DNA from: Colletes latitarsis
Taxonomy: Eukaryota; Arthropoda; Insecta; Hymenoptera; Colletidae
Assembly: GCF_051014445.1 (NCBI RefSeq)
Contig: NC_135141.1
Span: 4,278,001 to 4,342,000, forward strand
DNA: 64,000 nucleotides
Direction: 5' to 3'
Part shown: piece after piece, positions 61,451 through 64,000 of the stretch
Layout: every line of letters starts with the position of its first letter
How positions within the stretch are numbered: position 1 is the first letter of the stretch
Position numbers and translations under genes: made by a program
Notes under the pieces: model-generated
What the model saw: the letters and a program-made list of their open reading frames with translations, nothing else
Databases searched by the model: none
Told to the model about the DNA's origin: nothing

Positions 61451-64000
61451 ATGCGAAGAAGGTAAAATCATGAGCCAGATGCGGGCATAACCCAGACCTA
61501 ACCCAGACCTAACCGGTTTTAACATCTAAAATATTGATCGATACCAGGTTTAATTGACTGTTACTGTGTGGTACCACATTACTACGTGATTCAAACCCGA
61601 AAAAACCCAGGATCCGGCCAACAAGTATGCGAAGAAGGCAAAGTCATGAGCCAGATGCGAGCATAACCCACACCTAACCCAGACCTAACCGGTGTTACCG
61701 ACTAAAATATTGATCGAAACAAAGTTTAAGTGACTGTTTCTGAGTGGTACCACATTACTACGTGATTCAAACCCTAAAACACCAAGGATCTGGGCAAGAA
61801 GAATGCGGAAAAGGCAAAATCATTAGCCAGATGCGGGCATAGCCCAGACCTAACCCGTGTTACCGACTAAAATACTGACCGAATTCGGGTTTAATTCACT
61901 GTTACTGTGTGGTACCACATTACTACGTGATTCAGACCCGAAAAAACCCAGGATGTGGTAAACAAGTACGCGAATAAGGCAAAATCACGATCCAGATGCG
62001 GGCATAACCCAGACCTAACCCAGACCTAACCGGTGTTATCCACTAAAATATTGATCGATACCAGGTTTAATTGACTGTTACTGTGTGGTATCACATTACT
62101 ACGTGATTCAAACCCGATGAAACCCAGGATCTGGCCAACACGAATCCGGAAAAGGCAAAATCATGAGCCGGATGCGGGCATAACCCAGACCTAACACAGA
62201 CCTATCCGGTGTTACCGACTAAAATACTGACCGAATTCGGGTTTAATTCACTGTTACTGTGTGGTACCACATTACTACGTGATTCAGACCCGAAAAAACC
62301 CAGGATGTGGTAAACAAGTACGCGAAGAAGGCAAAATCATGATCCAGATGCGGGCATAACCCTGACCTAACCCAGACCTAACCGGTGTTATCCACTAAAA
62401 TATTGATCGATACCGGGTTTAATTGAATGGTACTGTGTGGTTCCACATTACTACGTGATTCAAACCCAGACCTAACCCAGGATCTGGCCAACAAGTATGC
62501 GAAAATGGCAAAATCAGGAGCCAGATGCGGGCATAACCCAGACCTAACCCAGACCTAACCGGGGTTACCGACTAAAATACTGACCGGATCCAGGTTCAAT
62601 AGACAGTCACTGTGAGGTGCCACATTACTACGTGATTCAAACCCGAAAAAACCCAGGATCCGGCCAACAAGTATGCGAAGAAGGCAAAATCATGAGCCAG
62701 ATGCGGGCATAACCCAGACCTAACCCAGACCTAACCGGTTCTATCCTCTAAAATATTGATCGATACCAGGTTCTATTGACTGTTACTGTGTGGTACCACA
62801 TTACTACGTGATTCAAACCCGAAAAAACCCAGGATCTGGCCAAAAAGTATGCGAAGAAGGCAAAATCATGAGCCAGATGCGGGCATAACCCAGACCTAAC
62901 CCAGACCTAACCGGTTTTATCCTCTAAAATATTGATCGATACCAGGTTTTATTGACTGTTACTGTGTGGTACCACAATACTACGTGATTCAAACCCGAAA
63001 AAACCCAGGATCTGGCCAAAAAGTATGCGAAGAAGGCATTATCATGAGCCAGATGCGGGCATGACCCAGACCTAACCCAGGCATTACCGGTTTTATCCTT
63101 TAAAATATTGATCGAGGCCAGGTTTAATTGACTGTTTCAATGTGGTACAACATTACTACGTGATTCAAACCCGAAAATACCCATGATCTGGCCAACAAGT
63201 ATGCGAAGAAGGCAAAATCATGAGCCAGATGCGGGCATAACCCAGACCTAACCCAGACCCAACCGGTTTTATCCTCTAAAATATTGATCGATACAAGGTT
63301 TAATTGACTGTTACTGTGTGGTACCACATTACTACGTCATGCAAACCCGAAAAAACCCAGGATCTGGTAAACGAGTATGCGAAGAAGGCAAAATCATGAG
63401 CCAGATGCGGGCGTAACCCAGACCTAACCCAGACCTAACCGGGGTTACCGACTAAAATACTGACCGAATCCAGGTTCAATAGACAGTCACTGTGAGGTGC
63501 CACATTACTACGTGCTTCAAACCCGAAAAAACCCAGGATCTGGCCAAGTATGCGAAGAAGGCAAAATCATGAGCCAGATGCGGGCTTAACCCAGACCTAA
63601 GCGGTTTATCCTCTAAAATGTGGATAGAAACCAGGTTTAATTGACTGTTCAGTGTGGTATCACATTACTACGTGATTCAAACCGAGAAAACCCAGGATCT
63701 GGCCGATAAGTATGCGAAGAAGACAAAATCATGAGCCAGATGCGGGCATGACCCAGACCTAACCCAGGCATTACCGGTTTTATCCTTTAAAATATTGATC
63801 GAAGCCAGGTTTAATTGACTGTTTCAATGTGGTACAACATTACTACGTGATTCAAACCCGAAAATACCCAGGATCTGGCCAACAAGTATGCGACGAAGTC
63901 AAAATCATGAGCCAGATGCGGGCATAACCCAGACATAACACAGACCTAACCGCTGTTACCGACTAAAATACTGACCGAATCCAGGCTTAATTGACAGCTA
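61451..64000 (+). repeat. Higher-order module, fourth copy, and array continuation
   Basis: 61.5-62.5 kb is the fourth copy of the ACATCT-marked module. 62.55-63.0 kb resembles 43.15-43.6 kb rather than the 55 kb block, so this segment is a mosaic of two sources. 63547 shows a private 3-bp loss (CTGGCCAAGTATG). The array runs off the window edge inside a class D to class A transition. Confidence 0.82.

Larger units (their letters stand above)
1..64000 (+). repeat. Uninterrupted ~176-bp satellite DNA array
   Basis: The same monomer recurs end to end across the window with landmarks in fixed order: GGTACCACATTACTACGTGA, an A-rich or AGACCTAACCC segment, GGATCTGGCCAACAAGTATG, GAAGAAGGCAAAATCATGAG, CCAGATGCGGGCATAACCC, one to three 11-bp units, ACCGG, an AAAATATTGATCGAT-type segment, then TTTAATTGACTG. 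Neighbouring GGTACC starts are 176 bp apart in clean monomers. All copies have the same orientation; I saw no inversion, insertion or unique sequence. Both array ends lie outside the window. Period, head-to-tail order and multi-monomer higher-order repeats fit eukaryotic centromeric or pericentromeric satellites; that location is inference. I do not recognise the family. No stretch of the window holds a credible gene. Confidence 0.97.

Noticed and set aside
1..64000. CRISPR array, because of regular spacing
   Set aside because: The period is about 176 bp with the whole monomer conserved; there are no short repeats separated by unique spacers and no cas genes.

Overview
The whole 64 kb window is one uninterrupted tandem satellite DNA array. 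A monomer of about 176 bp (roughly 44 % G+C from my hand-built consensus) repeats head to tail in one orientation from the first base to the last, about 365 times by simple division. I find no protein-coding gene, RNA gene, transposable element, CRISPR array, microsatellite tract or unique-sequence island. Monomers of this length in megabase-style arrays with multi-monomer higher-order repeats are typical of eukaryotic centromeric or pericentromeric heterochromatin, in plants or animals. I do not recognise the family and cannot name the species from sequence alone.

Monomer anatomy, taking GGTACC as position 1: a 12-bp palindrome TGTGGTACCACA spans the monomer boundary; an A6 tract lies at about 31-36; a very conserved segment at about 47-90 contains CAAGTATGCGAAGAAGG and ATGAGCCAGATGCGGG; a direct mini-repeat of an 11-bp unit (AGACCTAACCC) lies at about 101-121; ACCGGT follows; then an AT-rich part with AATATT and ATCGAT. 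At least six diagnostic monomer classes (A to F below) can be told apart by linked variants. Class B is 177 bp rather than 176 bp because an extra 11-bp unit has replaced the A6 region.

Layout: 1-16 kb is an irregular mosaic of block copies (offsets of about 3.3-3.8 kb, 2757 bp, 11.3 kb and 20.2 kb). 16.06-19.58 kb is a clean 10-monomer (1752 bp) tandem duplication. 23.2-36.8 kb is a very recent macro-duplication of 6447 and 7140 bp. 36.8-45 kb is a transition mosaic. 45.2-46.9 kb is an 869-bp (5-monomer) tandem duplication. 47.93-55.65 kb is a 3.86 kb (about 22-monomer) tandem duplication. 56.8-64 kb holds 1.4 kb and 7.34 kb repeats of material from 46-56 kb. Diagnostic variants switch between 39 and 45 kb, so two differently homogenised domains meet there.

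All longer open reading frames lie on the minus strand, encode the same satellite-derived peptide over and over, and are a by-product of the repeat. There is no gene system. What is informative is the record of unequal exchange, block duplication and sequence conversion that the array preserves.
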